From positions 1 to 64,000 of the forward strand of contig NZ_QNRE01000006.1 of NCBI RefSeq assembly GCF_003315035.1: 64,000 bases of DNA. The letters run 5' to 3'. Below are positions 16,501 through 23,615 of the stretch, piece by piece; within the stretch, counting starts at the first letter, position 1, and every line of letters starts with the position of its first letter. The notes under the pieces were generated by a model that did not search any database, was not told the origin of the DNA, and worked only from the letters and a program-made list of their open reading frames with translations. The DNA is from Nocardia puris. Lineage in GTDB: Bacteria; Actinomycetota; Actinomycetes; Mycobacteriales; Mycobacteriaceae. Both the position numbers and the translations under genes were made by a program.

Positions 16501-19500
16501 GCATTCAACACCGGCACCCGCTCCCCCGACGCCGGTTTCGACGTAGCCGAGCACCGGCAGGCCCGCCGCGGTCGCGGTCTGCTCGGTGGTGACGGCCAGC
16601 AGGAACGCGCCCTCGGCCAGGACCGCGTCGGCGGGCAGTTCGGCGGCCAGCAGTTCCCGCTGCTCCGGCGTGGCGTTGCCGTTGATGCCGCCGATCAGCG
16701 CGACGGTGAGCTCCCCGGCGCGCAGGTAGCGGCCCGCCACGTCGAGCGCGGTGATCGCGGAGGTGAATCCGGTGTCCACGGTCATGTTCAAACCGTTGAG
16801 GCCGAAGTAGTTCGCCACGCGCGCCGGGATGACGTTGGGCATCATGCCGGGAAACGTGTCCTCGCTGGACGGCGGAACGAGACCGGTGATGTCGGCGGCG
16901 ATGTCGCCGAGCACGTCATCGAGCCAACCCGCCGCCGCGAGTTCGGGATCGGCGCGCAACGCCAGGGCGACGTCGTCGAGGTAGCAGCGGGTCGCGTAGA
17001 GCGTCGCGTTGCGCGTGCCGCCGTAATGCCCGAGCAGCACACCGGTGTCACGCGCGTTGGCCGTCCAGAAGTCGCCGAGCTGCTCCCGAATCCGCTGGGC
17101 CGAGCGCAGAATCATCAACTGACACCGGTCGATCGCCCGCATGGTGCGCGGCGGAATCTTCACCTCTTTGATGGTGGGCAGCGGGTAGGCGTCGCCGAAC
17201 CCGGTGGGCGCGGCCGGATCGGCCAACCACGCGTCGATATCGGGCGCACCGGGCACGTGCGAGGACACCGCGATCACGGCGAGTCGCGTGGAAACCCCTG
17301 CGGGCTCGGTCTTTCCGTTCGCCATGACGTTGTTCCTCGGGACAGGGGTGGTCGGCGGCATGGGAAGCGCCGACGAGCCGTTCGGCATGTCAGCGTGTTC
17401 GGCGGTTCTCGGCTCGGGTGTCGCGAACTCCGCACTCGCGGAACCGGATTCACTGCCGTGGGGCGCAGCAGCTGGACCACCGACGGTCGAACCGTTCGTC
17501 GCGGGCCGTGTGGAGACGGCCGTGGAGTGGCCCGTAACCGCGTGCGCACCAGCGCTGTTCGACACGGGATGGGGCGCGGCGGCTCGAACCGCACCGGCTG
17601 GCGCGAGGTCTTCGGCGGTGGGTTCCTGGATGACCAGGTGGGCGTTCGTGCCGCCGAAGCCGAAACCGGAAATGGCGGCGATGCGGGGAGTGTCGCGCTT
17701 CGGCCAGGCGACGGTGTCGGTGGGAATGCTCAGCGAGCAGGTGTCGAGCTGAAACTCGGCGGGCGCCTCGCTGAAGCGATGCTGGCGCGGGATGGCGTCG
17801 TGCTCCAGGCCGAGTAGCACCTGGATGAGCGAGGAGGTGCCCGCCGCCCAGCCGGTGTGGCCGATGACCGATTTGTTCGAGGTCACCTGCACCGGCGGGC
17901 CGTCGAGAGTGGTGCGCAGCGTGGTGAATTCGGCGATGTCGCCCGCCTTGGTGCCCGTGGCATGGGCGACCACCCAGTCGGGGATCACGCCGTCCATGCG
18001 GGTGTCGGCCTGGGCGCGGCGAATGGCGAGTTCCTGACCCGCGGCGCTGGGCGCGTAGATCGCCTTGCCCTTGCCATCGGAGGAGCTGCCGAAGGCCTTG
18101 ACGGTCGCCAGGATTCGGTCACCGTCGGCCTTGGCCCGGCTCAGCCGCTTGAGCACGACGGTGGCGGCGCCGTCGGAGAACAGCACGCCGTCGCTGGTCT
18201 TGTCCAGCGACCGGACCTCGCCGCGCGCCGACAACCCGTTCAGCTTGCCGAACAGCACCGAGCCGCGCGGGCCCACCGCGAACGCCCCACCGCAGACGGC
18301 GATGTCGTGCCGCCCCTCCAGCAGGCCCTTGATGCCGATGTCCACCGAATACAGCGAGGACGAGCACGCGGTGTCGACCATCATGAGATCGGTGTCGGCG
18401 GGCAAGATCCCGTCGATCGCGCCGTATCCCACGCGGTGCGGGAAGAACCTCTCGGCCTCCCCCACGCTGCGCGGATACCGTTCGCGCAGCACCGATTCCG
18501 CGTGTGCGAGCAGGTGTTCGGCATCGGCGACCCCGCGCTTGGTCAGCGCGGCGCGCATCCGCTGGAGCACACCCGAGACGACCGTCGCCTCCTCCAGGTA
18601 CTGACTGCCGTCGGCCGTGTAACCGGCCTGGAAGCTGCACCGGTCCTCCGGACGTCGCCGCACACCGTCGAGCGCCTGCAACACCGAGTGCCGCAACCAC
18701 AGCGTGGTGGACTCGAGCGCGTCCGGCGCGCGACCGGAGGCGCGCAGTTCCTCGGCCAGTTGCGGATGCGGCACGAAGTCGGTGATGAAGGCCGAGTGCC
18801 GCGAGTACGACTTGTCCTCCGCGGCCTTGTCGGGCGAGTAGAAGCTGTCGTTGTCCCACCGACCCTCCGGAACCGGCATGAAACGTTCGGCGCCCTCGAC
18901 CAATTCGGCCCAGTACTCCTCCGGGGTGTTGGCCCCGGAGACCGTGAGGCCCATGCCGACGATGGCGATCACGTCGTCGTCGGGGTCGACTGTCTCCGGC
19001 ACCGGTGCGGCCGTATCCGCCACCAGCGCGGCCGACTCCGGCACGCCCGCCTCCGCCACAGGTACACCACCGGAAGCCGGATCGGCTGCCGGAACCTCGC
19101 TCGTGACAGCGGAGTTCGTCCCGGAGGCCTCGACCTCGTCCGGAATCCGCTCCACGGCAACGGCATCCGCCGGTGGCGACAGCAATGCGTAGCCCGTCGA
19201 CAGCCCGCCGTCGGCCAGGACGGTCTGCCCGGTGATCCAGGACGCGCGCGGGCTCACCAGGAACGCGACGACCTCCGCGAACTCCTCCGGTGTGCCGAGG
19301 CGGCGCAGCGGGGTGGCCGCGATGGTCGCCCGCTGCATGGCCTCGGCGTTCGGGAACTTGTCCGCCACCGGGCTTTTCAGCATTCCGGCGGCGGCGGTGT
19401 TCACCCGGATGCCGAGCGGCGCGTAGTCCACCGCGAGATACCGCGTCATCGCCTCCACGGCGGCCTTCGCAGGCCCGCACGCGAGGTAGTTCGCCATGAC

Positions 19501-19950
19501 GAATTGACCGCCGCCGAGGGTCGAGACATTGACGATGGCCGCGCCCGACCTGCCCGCCATGAGTCCCGCCGCCAGGCGCGCGCAACCGAGCCCGCCCTTG
19601 AGGTTGGTGTCGAGGGCGCGGTCGATCATGGCGTCCTCGACGTCCTCACTCGCGGCGAGCCTACCGTCGGCGGCGTTGTTCACCAGGATGTCGAGTCCGC
19701 CGAACTCCCTGGCGATCTCCTCGAACATCGCCTCCCGCTGGCGCGGCTGCGCCACCGACGCCCGGATCACGTGGGCGCGCCCACCGCGCCGCGCGATCTC
19801 GGCCGCGGTCTCGCGCGCCTCGGCGGGCGAACGGAAGTGATTGATCACCACCGTCGCCCCCTCGGCCGCGAGCCGCAGCGCGATCACGCGGCCGACGTTG
19901 CGCGCGCCCCCGGTCACGAGCGCGATCTTGCCGGTCAATTCTCCGGTCAC
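13525..19950 (-). CDS. Iterative type I PKS: FabL-type ER - KS - CLF-like KS - KR - DH
   Basis: 2141 aa from GTG 19950. Domains in order: (1) residues 1-250, an SDR closest by eye to FabL enoyl-ACP reductase: GGARNVG cofactor loop and Tyr155-x6-Lys162 spacing, as in FabL and unlike the Y-x3-K of ketoreductases; (2) Pro/Ala-rich linker; (3) KS, about 325-770, with Cys529 (DTACSSSL), His663 (HATGTK) and His698 (GHTG), a complete triad; (4) low-complexity linker; (5) second KS-like domain, about 890-1200, with DTGFTSA, Phe1062 replacing the Cys, a chain-length-factor-like partner; (6) structural then catalytic KR, about 1370-1760, GGARGIT and Tyr1721; (7) DH hotdog with His1857 in HRVNGAPTLP. 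No AT or ACP is present; these come from the upstream gene. It would reduce each extension fully and make a long acyl chain, as PUFA synthases do, but with an SDR instead of the flavin-type ER. Confidence 0.9.
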   Translation of the reverse strand: MTGELTGKIALVTGGARNVGRVIALRLAAEGATVVINHFRSPAEARETAAEIARRGGRAHVIRASVAQPRQREAMFEEIAREFGGLDILVNNAADGRLAASEDVEDAMIDRALDTNLKGGLGCARLAAGLMAGRSGAAIVNVSTLGGGQFVMANYLACGPAKAAVEAMTRYLAVDYAPLGIRVNTAAAGMLKSPVADKFPNAEAMQRATIAATPLRRLGTPEEFAEVVAFLVSPRASWITGQTVLADGGLSTGYALLSPPADAVAVERIPDEVEASGTNSAVTSEVPAADPASGGVPVAEAGVPESAALVADTAAPVPETVDPDDDVIAIVGMGLTVSGANTPEEYWAELVEGAERFMPVPEGRWDNDSFYSPDKAAEDKSYSRHSAFITDFVPHPQLAEELRASGRAPDALESTTLWLRHSVLQALDGVRRRPEDRCSFQAGYTADGSQYLEEATVVSGVLQRMRAALTKRGVADAEHLLAHAESVLRERYPRSVGEAERFFPHRVGYGAIDGILPADTDLMMVDTACSSSLYSVDIGIKGLLEGRHDIAVCGGAFAVGPRGSVLFGKLNGLSARGEVRSLDKTSDGVLFSDGAATVVLKRLSRAKADGDRILATVKAFGSSSDGKGKAIYAPSAAGQELAIRRAQADTRMDGVIPDWVVAHATGTKAGDIAEFTTLRTTLDGPPVQVTSNKSVIGHTGWAAGTSSLIQVLLGLEHDAIPRQHRFSEAPAEFQLDTCSLSIPTDTVAWPKRDTPRIAAISGFGFGGTNAHLVIQEPTAEDLAPAGAVRAAAPHPVSNSAGAHAVTGHSTAVSTRPATNGSTVGGPAAAPHGSESGSASAEFATPEPRTAEHADMPNGSSALPMPPTTPVPRNNVMANGKTEPAGVSTRLAVIAVSSHVPGAPDIDAWLADPAAPTGFGDAYPLPTIKEVKIPPRTMRAIDRCQLMILRSAQRIREQLGDFWTANARDTGVLLGHYGGTRNATLYATRCYLDDVALALRADPELAAAGWLDDVLGDIAADITGLVPPSSEDTFPGMMPNVIPARVANYFGLNGLNMTVDTGFTSAITALDVAGRYLRAGELTVALIGGINGNATPEQRELLAAELPADAVLAEGAFLLAVTTEQTATAAGLPVLGYVETGVGGAGAGVECGARAAGRPASFLGGEGAVGLLSALTSVGESGVAVVACRGGVAASDQFVRVSGPAAVVTEPSAVPGDVAVAAGSEAIEPGSRRTAAAAPVPAAESATSEHRAGAPAAAAVSAHDAETVPGSSRESASSASTVTSATAPEPTRVDVHAWHLLAEPGVVVRPPVSFWPDAPTLVLTDCPGELAAAGVPDSVTVFSVAALPTQAWTARPGVVHVSEVTPETVASLLDTHDPRAHLRHLRVVTALPAEPAADGVSDQRTAGIAVLHDLLFLVAKFRTEALAQPGASSITVLTRAMTGATPHPYVGLFTGFTKVAHLEHPRGLTFALATDRDLPGAIAEAEAESMLERGLPIAYYAAGTRMASRLTVVADETENTPVLERDSVIVAVGGARGITTELMIATARSYGGRFYLLGSSAIDEAPAAYLAMSDAEFASAKREYMRERKAKAPELTPARINAEFQRIGNIRTVRANVRRIEAAGAAAVTYLPCDITDPTAVRDTMARILAAENKIDLLVNAAGLNRSAPIGAKEFAEFRRIRDIKLLGYTHLATALAAHPPRLWCNFGSLLGVTGQVGEVDYASANDFLGTAALFRAQVGGRSEFTVGWTLWGEVGLGANELTKAYFDKSGQYSNMSNDEGAHHFLRQLQSCESRPYVAHLGTAEYGAVDALLPGFLPASPRPFYLDRRVDAGVVEDRPWAVFERTFDLERDGYLRDHRVNGAPTLPGAFVAEIAFEAAAALVPGLRVYALEDLTFHHFLKVPETGGPLVKRIRAEVTEWRPDLGQARVAVTVTGDVIAPNGMVLVRDKLHFTSDVLMATVLPAAPRWTDWFAAEETPAVDPYHHPASPVSLTGPFVSTADTRLHPTGKRSAYTLRLEPGDAVFSRFRVPTVLLDGLLRTGVLADGADGTIPVAAPLRIGRLDLYEHTNDALAGRAGPVQLYAVLPDEGEGAGSGNRFTAVHPDGRIMLTLKELDWALIGHLDLGVPAPGLDDLRNGRKQLA

Positions 19951-19964
19951 GGCGCACCGTCCTC

Positions 19965-21569
19965 TCAGGCCGCGATGATCAGGTCGGCGATGCGACCCAG
20001 CGTGTTGTGGTCGCCGACCTTGAAATCCGCCGGGCGCGGCGGCAATCCGTACTGCGCGCCGACGCGCCCCAGCAGCTCGGTCTGCTTCACCGAGTCGACG
20101 CCGAGTTCGGCCTCGAGGTCGGTGTCCTCGTCGAAGACCTCGGAGGGGTACTCGAGGGCGTCGGCGTAGAAGGAGGTCAGTTCCCGCAGCAGCTGGGAAC
20201 GGGAAGGAGTCGATCCCGCTGCGGCGGGGGCTGTTTCAGCGGCCGGTGCCGCCGAGACGGCACTCGCCGACCCGTCGGCCGCCGCACCCGAGACAGCGGT
20301 CGGCCGACCATTCGCATCGCCGGCCGTAACCCCACCACCGGTCACCGGGGCGACAGCCGCGAGAGCCGACACGGGGGGCGCGGGAACGATCGCCGGACTC
20401 GCGAAACTCGGCGACGCGGCCGCGCCCACCAGCGGCACGGCCCCCGCCGCGGTCGTCCCCGCCACGTCCACCAGCTCGCGCCGGATCAGGTCGATGATCC
20501 GCGCCCCGTTGGCGCGCCAGGCGCGCTGGAACGTCACCACGTCCAGGTCGGGGGCGAACACGCGGTGCAGCACATCGTCGACCTCGGCCGGTGCGAGCAC
20601 GCCCGCCTCGGCCAATCCGGTGATCGCCGCCCCGATTCCCGACATCGGCGACAGCGACGGCACGGCCGTGAGGCCGGTGTCGCCGACCACGCGCCGCGCG
20701 ATGGTGGTGAGCGCGTCGAGCGCACCGGATTCCACGAACACCGTGACGCCCTCGGCGTGGACGGCGCGGACGGCGTCGGCGAAGCGGACCGGTTGGACGA
20801 GGTGCCCGGCCAGCGCGGCCGTCAGATCGTCCGCGTCGGTGTAGCGGCGCGACAGGATCGGCGAGAACACCGGGAGTTCCAGCGGCTTGCCGGTGAGATG
20901 CCTTATGCGCGCGCCGAATTCGGACACGGCGTCGGCCAGCAGCGGACTGTGGAACGGATACGGCGACTTGACCGGCCGCGCGGCGAGGCCCAGCGCGGCC
21001 GCGACCGCACCTGCCTTCGCCACGGCGGCCGCGCCACCCGACACCACCGTCTGCCCGGCGTGATTCTCCACCGCGATCACGGTGTCGGCGTCGCCGACCA
21101 GATCGAGGATGCGCCGCGCGGTGGCCGCGTCGGCGCTCAGCGCCGCCATGCCGCCGTCGGGCACACCCGCCGCACGCAGCGCGGCCGTGCGATGGCAAAC
21201 GATCTCGGCGCCCTCGCCCGCGGTGAACGCCCCCGCCGAGACCAGCGCGGCGATCTCTCCGAAACTGTGCCCGATCAGCACTTCGGGACGCAGGCCCTGG
21301 CCGCGCAGCGCGCCGAACGCGGCTACCGAAATTCCGTAGATCGCGAGCTGCAGCAAATCCGGGGCATCGGCGAGTAGTTCGTCGAGCGGACGCGCCTTGC
21401 CATTCGTCAGATTATCCGACACACGCTCGTTCAACATTTTTTCGGAAACCGCGTCGATTTCCTCCAGAACCGCTCTGACCTCCGGAAAGGATTCGAGCAC
21501 ATTGGTCAGCGCGCCCTGATAGTAGGCGCCCTGACCAGGGAAAAGGACCGCAACTTTACCAGCCGTCAT
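19965..21569 (-). CDS. Acyltransferase-ACP protein, first gene of PKS operon 1
   Basis: 534 aa from ATG 21569; the open frame extends upstream without a signature. An N-terminal AT (residues 1-300) has GQGAYYQG, nucleophile Ser102 in GHSFGE, an Arg in HRTAAL and PYPFHSPLL at the substrate pocket, so malonyl loading is likely. A central region (about 300-390) is helical, followed by an Ala/Pro/Ser-rich linker (about 390-455). One ACP fills the C-terminus with Ser493 in LGVDSVKQTELL as the phosphopantetheine site; this DSxK form resembles PUFA-synthase ACPs, which usually come in tandem sets. It ends 14 bp before the mega-synthase gene and supplies its missing AT and ACP. Confidence 0.92.
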   Translation of the reverse strand: MTAGKVAVLFPGQGAYYQGALTNVLESFPEVRAVLEEIDAVSEKMLNERVSDNLTNGKARPLDELLADAPDLLQLAIYGISVAAFGALRGQGLRPEVLIGHSFGEIAALVSAGAFTAGEGAEIVCHRTAALRAAGVPDGGMAALSADAATARRILDLVGDADTVIAVENHAGQTVVSGGAAAVAKAGAVAAALGLAARPVKSPYPFHSPLLADAVSEFGARIRHLTGKPLELPVFSPILSRRYTDADDLTAALAGHLVQPVRFADAVRAVHAEGVTVFVESGALDALTTIARRVVGDTGLTAVPSLSPMSGIGAAITGLAEAGVLAPAEVDDVLHRVFAPDLDVVTFQRAWRANGARIIDLIRRELVDVAGTTAAGAVPLVGAAASPSFASPAIVPAPPVSALAAVAPVTGGGVTAGDANGRPTAVSGAAADGSASAVSAAPAAETAPAAAGSTPSRSQLLRELTSFYADALEYPSEVFDEDTDLEAELGVDSVKQTELLGRVGAQYGLPPRPADFKVGDHNTLGRIADLIIAA

Positions 21570-21695
21570 CGAACGAACCCTTCGACGAGTAGTGCAGTGA
21601 GTGGCACAACGATGTGCAGCGCGAGCCAGATTGTCGCGCATCGAAATTCACCTGAATTAGAACAGACCACAACGGACCGGGGCAATGGTTCGTGA

Positions 21696-21745
21696 CGGAT
21701 CAACCCATCCGAAATTTATTATGACCCGATTTTCGGATTGATCCG
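21696..21745. promoter_or_regulatory. Paired CGGAT/ATCCG palindromes upstream of the PKS operon
   Basis: CGGAT-6-ATCCG (21696-21711) and CGGAT-2-ATCCG (21734-21745) sit 127-176 bp upstream of the AT-ACP start. Together they can also fold as one imperfect 15-bp stem with a 4-nt bulge (21696-21714 with 21731-21745). They are candidate binding sites for a regulator or a leader hairpin; which of the two cannot be decided from the sequence. Confidence 0.45.
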
Positions 21746-21951
21746 GTGGCCAATTCTCCCGGACTTTAACGCTCCGTAACCGGTCCGTTACCCGGCCATG
21801 ATCGGAATAAATAATAGGAATTCGACATTCCTGTGGCTACCACCACAGTATTGCCGATATCGGGATGACACCACCACCGAGTGCGACCGAGCGCACATCC
21901 CGCATCCGGCGGGCGACCGCCCGGGCAACCCGCCGAAAAACCCCGCCCTCG

Positions 21952-21970
21952 CTCGAGTAGTTCTGCGCAG
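21952..21970 (+). promoter_or_regulatory. Conserved 19-bp upstream motif, copy 2
   Basis: Identical CTCGAGTAGTTCTGCGCAG, again exactly 33 bp before an ATG (22004), upstream of the second membrane-protein paralogue. A GAAAAACCCC element precedes it, like GAAAGCCCC in copy 1. Confidence 0.7.
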
Positions 21971-22003
21971 TCGCCCTGCTTGCGCCGCCACCACACTGAA
22001 CGC

Positions 22004-22357
22004 ATGACGTATCCGCCGACCGCCCAGCGCCCCGTTCGCACCTGGGACGCGGTGCTCTCCGTGGTCCTGTACTCGGTCGCCGCCCTGCTCGGCGCCTTGG
22101 CCGCCTACATCACGGTCTTCTTCGTCATGGCGGCCGGCGCGTGCAGCACCGAATCCACCTGCGACGAGGGGCTGATCGTCATCGCGATGATCCTCTCCTG
22201 GGGCGGCACCGCACTCGCGATCCTCGGCATCCCCCTCGCCCTCCTGATCGCCGCACTGAAGCGCTGGACCATGTGGTGGTGGGGAGCGCTCGCGAACGTC
22301 CTGGTCATCGCCACATTCTTCGGCGGCGTCGCGCTGGTGTACCACGCGGCGGGGTAA
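22004..22357 (+). CDS. Small four-helix membrane protein (paralogue 2)
   Basis: 117 aa from ATG 22004; the open frame starts earlier but the similarity to the 7423 gene begins here. It has the same layout as its paralogue: RTWD near the N-terminus, three to four membrane helices, an external loop with two Cys (ACSTESTC), SWGG, GIP and KRW. Gene, spacing and upstream motif are all duplicated, one copy on each side of the PKS operon. Function unknown. Confidence 0.8.
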   Translation: MTYPPTAQRPVRTWDAVLSVVLYSVAALLGALAAYITVFFVMAAGACSTESTCDEGLIVIAMILSWGGTALAILGIPLALLIAALKRWTMWWWGALANVLVIATFFGGVALVYHAAG

Positions 22358-22418
22358 GGGTGCGGCCGCGAAATCACCACGCCGACTTGCTAATTCAGCA
22401 GACCCGGTAACGCCCCGT

Positions 22419-23339
22419 TCAGGAAGCGCTGGCCTCGACGATTCGCACACCGAGGGCGGCGAGATCGTCACCGGTGAGCCCCGGATACCCGTGCAGCATC
22501 TCCCGCCACCGATCCGGCACGGCCGACGCACCCCAGCGCGCCCCGAGCAGCCCACCCGAGATGGCGGCGGTGGTGTCGGTATCGCCGCCCGCTCGCACGC
22601 ACAGCTCCAGCGCGGCGGGCAGATGGTCCGGTCCGGAGGCGTCGGCGGTGGTGATCGCCCACCACGCGGTCTGGAAGGCGTGCACCACCCAGCCGTTGTT
22701 CGAGAAGTCCGACGGTGCACCGGTTTCGGCCTGATCCAGCAGTGCGTGCCATTCGGCCGCATGCGCCGTGGCCGCCGCGCGCACCCCATCGAAGTCGGCC
22801 GCCAGCACCGCGTGCCGGATGGCGTGACTCCAGATCCGGCACGCCTCGACGGCCTGCGGATCGCGGTGGGTCAGCCGTCCGATCTCGTCGGCCGCGCGCA
22901 CGCACCCCTCGGCGTCACCGAGGTAGGCCAGCGCCACCGGCGCCGTGCGCATCAGCGAACCGTTGCCGCCGGTGCGTCCCGGCAATCCGTCCGCGCACCG
23001 GCGCATCGCGGCCGCCGACTCCGGGCGCGCACCCAGCACCCGGGCGGTCTGCACCCCGATATCCGCGGGCCCCGAGTCGTACCAGCGCACGAATCCGGCG
23101 GCGACCTCGTCCAAGTCGATACCCGGCCCCTTCTCGGCGGCCAGCGCGATCGCCAGCGCCATCGAGGTGTCGTCGGTCCACTCCCCCGGCGCGAAATTCC
23201 CCAGCCCGCCGCCGATCATGTCGATCACACGATCCGGCCCCGGGTGGGTGAACTCGTACCCGGCTCCGAGCGCATCTCCGGCCGCGGTCCCGAGCAACAC
23301 GCCCGCCGCCCGATCCCGAATCCCCTCGTCGACGACCAT
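22419..23339 (-). CDS. ADP-ribosylglycohydrolase (DraG/ARH family)
   Basis: 306 aa from ATG 23339. The di-metal motifs of the family are visible: GTAAGDALGAGYE at the N-terminus, EWTDDTSMALA (Thr-Asp-Asp, metal ligands), GGNGSLMRTAP, and the C-terminal AGGDTDTTAAISGGLLGA (Asp-Thr-Asp, second metal set). The family removes ADP-ribose from protein arginine or other acceptors, or handles ADP-ribosylated small molecules. No partner ADP-ribosyltransferase gene is adjacent, so the target is unknown. It diverges from the MFS transporter across a 276-bp region with no evident gene. Confidence 0.9.
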   Translation of the reverse strand: MVVDEGIRDRAAGVLLGTAAGDALGAGYEFTHPGPDRVIDMIGGGLGNFAPGEWTDDTSMALAIALAAEKGPGIDLDEVAAGFVRWYDSGPADIGVQTARVLGARPESAAAMRRCADGLPGRTGGNGSLMRTAPVALAYLGDAEGCVRAADEIGRLTHRDPQAVEACRIWSHAIRHAVLAADFDGVRAAATAHAAEWHALLDQAETGAPSDFSNNGWVVHAFQTAWWAITTADASGPDHLPAALELCVRAGGDTDTTAAISGGLLGARWGASAVPDRWREMLHGYPGLTGDDLAALGVRIVEASAS

Positions 23340-23615
23340 CCCGAACCCACCCTGTTCCGATGTGCCCCGTGTGCCCGCCCACTCTACGCGCGGCCTCCGA
23401 CAACTCCGGAGCGTTCCCGATCCCATGGTCCGGCAGGCGATCCGAAGGGCCGTGGCGCACAATGCACGGATGAACCAGCGGCGGCCTGTCTTGCCTGCCG
23501 GCTTCGGCCGGCACGATCAGCCACCTCCGGTCGTATGCGTCACGGGATCCGGCATCCTTCGCCCACAACGATTCCGGGGCACGCGGTCCGGCGACGCACG
23601 AGTCCGCACTCGCTC

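Larger units (their letters stand above)
21570..22003. other. 434-bp divergent intergenic region, control region of PKS operon 1
   Basis: No gene is seen. Base composition is visibly more AT-rich than the surroundings. It contains several inverted repeats: two CGGAT...ATCCG palindromes (21696-21711, 21734-21745), GTAAC-6-GTTAC (21776-21791), AGGAAT-5-ATTCCT (21816-21832), CTGTGG-6-CCACAG (21831-21848), and the 19-bp motif at 21952-21970. This is the likely promoter and operator region for the AT-ACP gene leftward and the membrane protein gene rightward. Confidence 0.6.
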
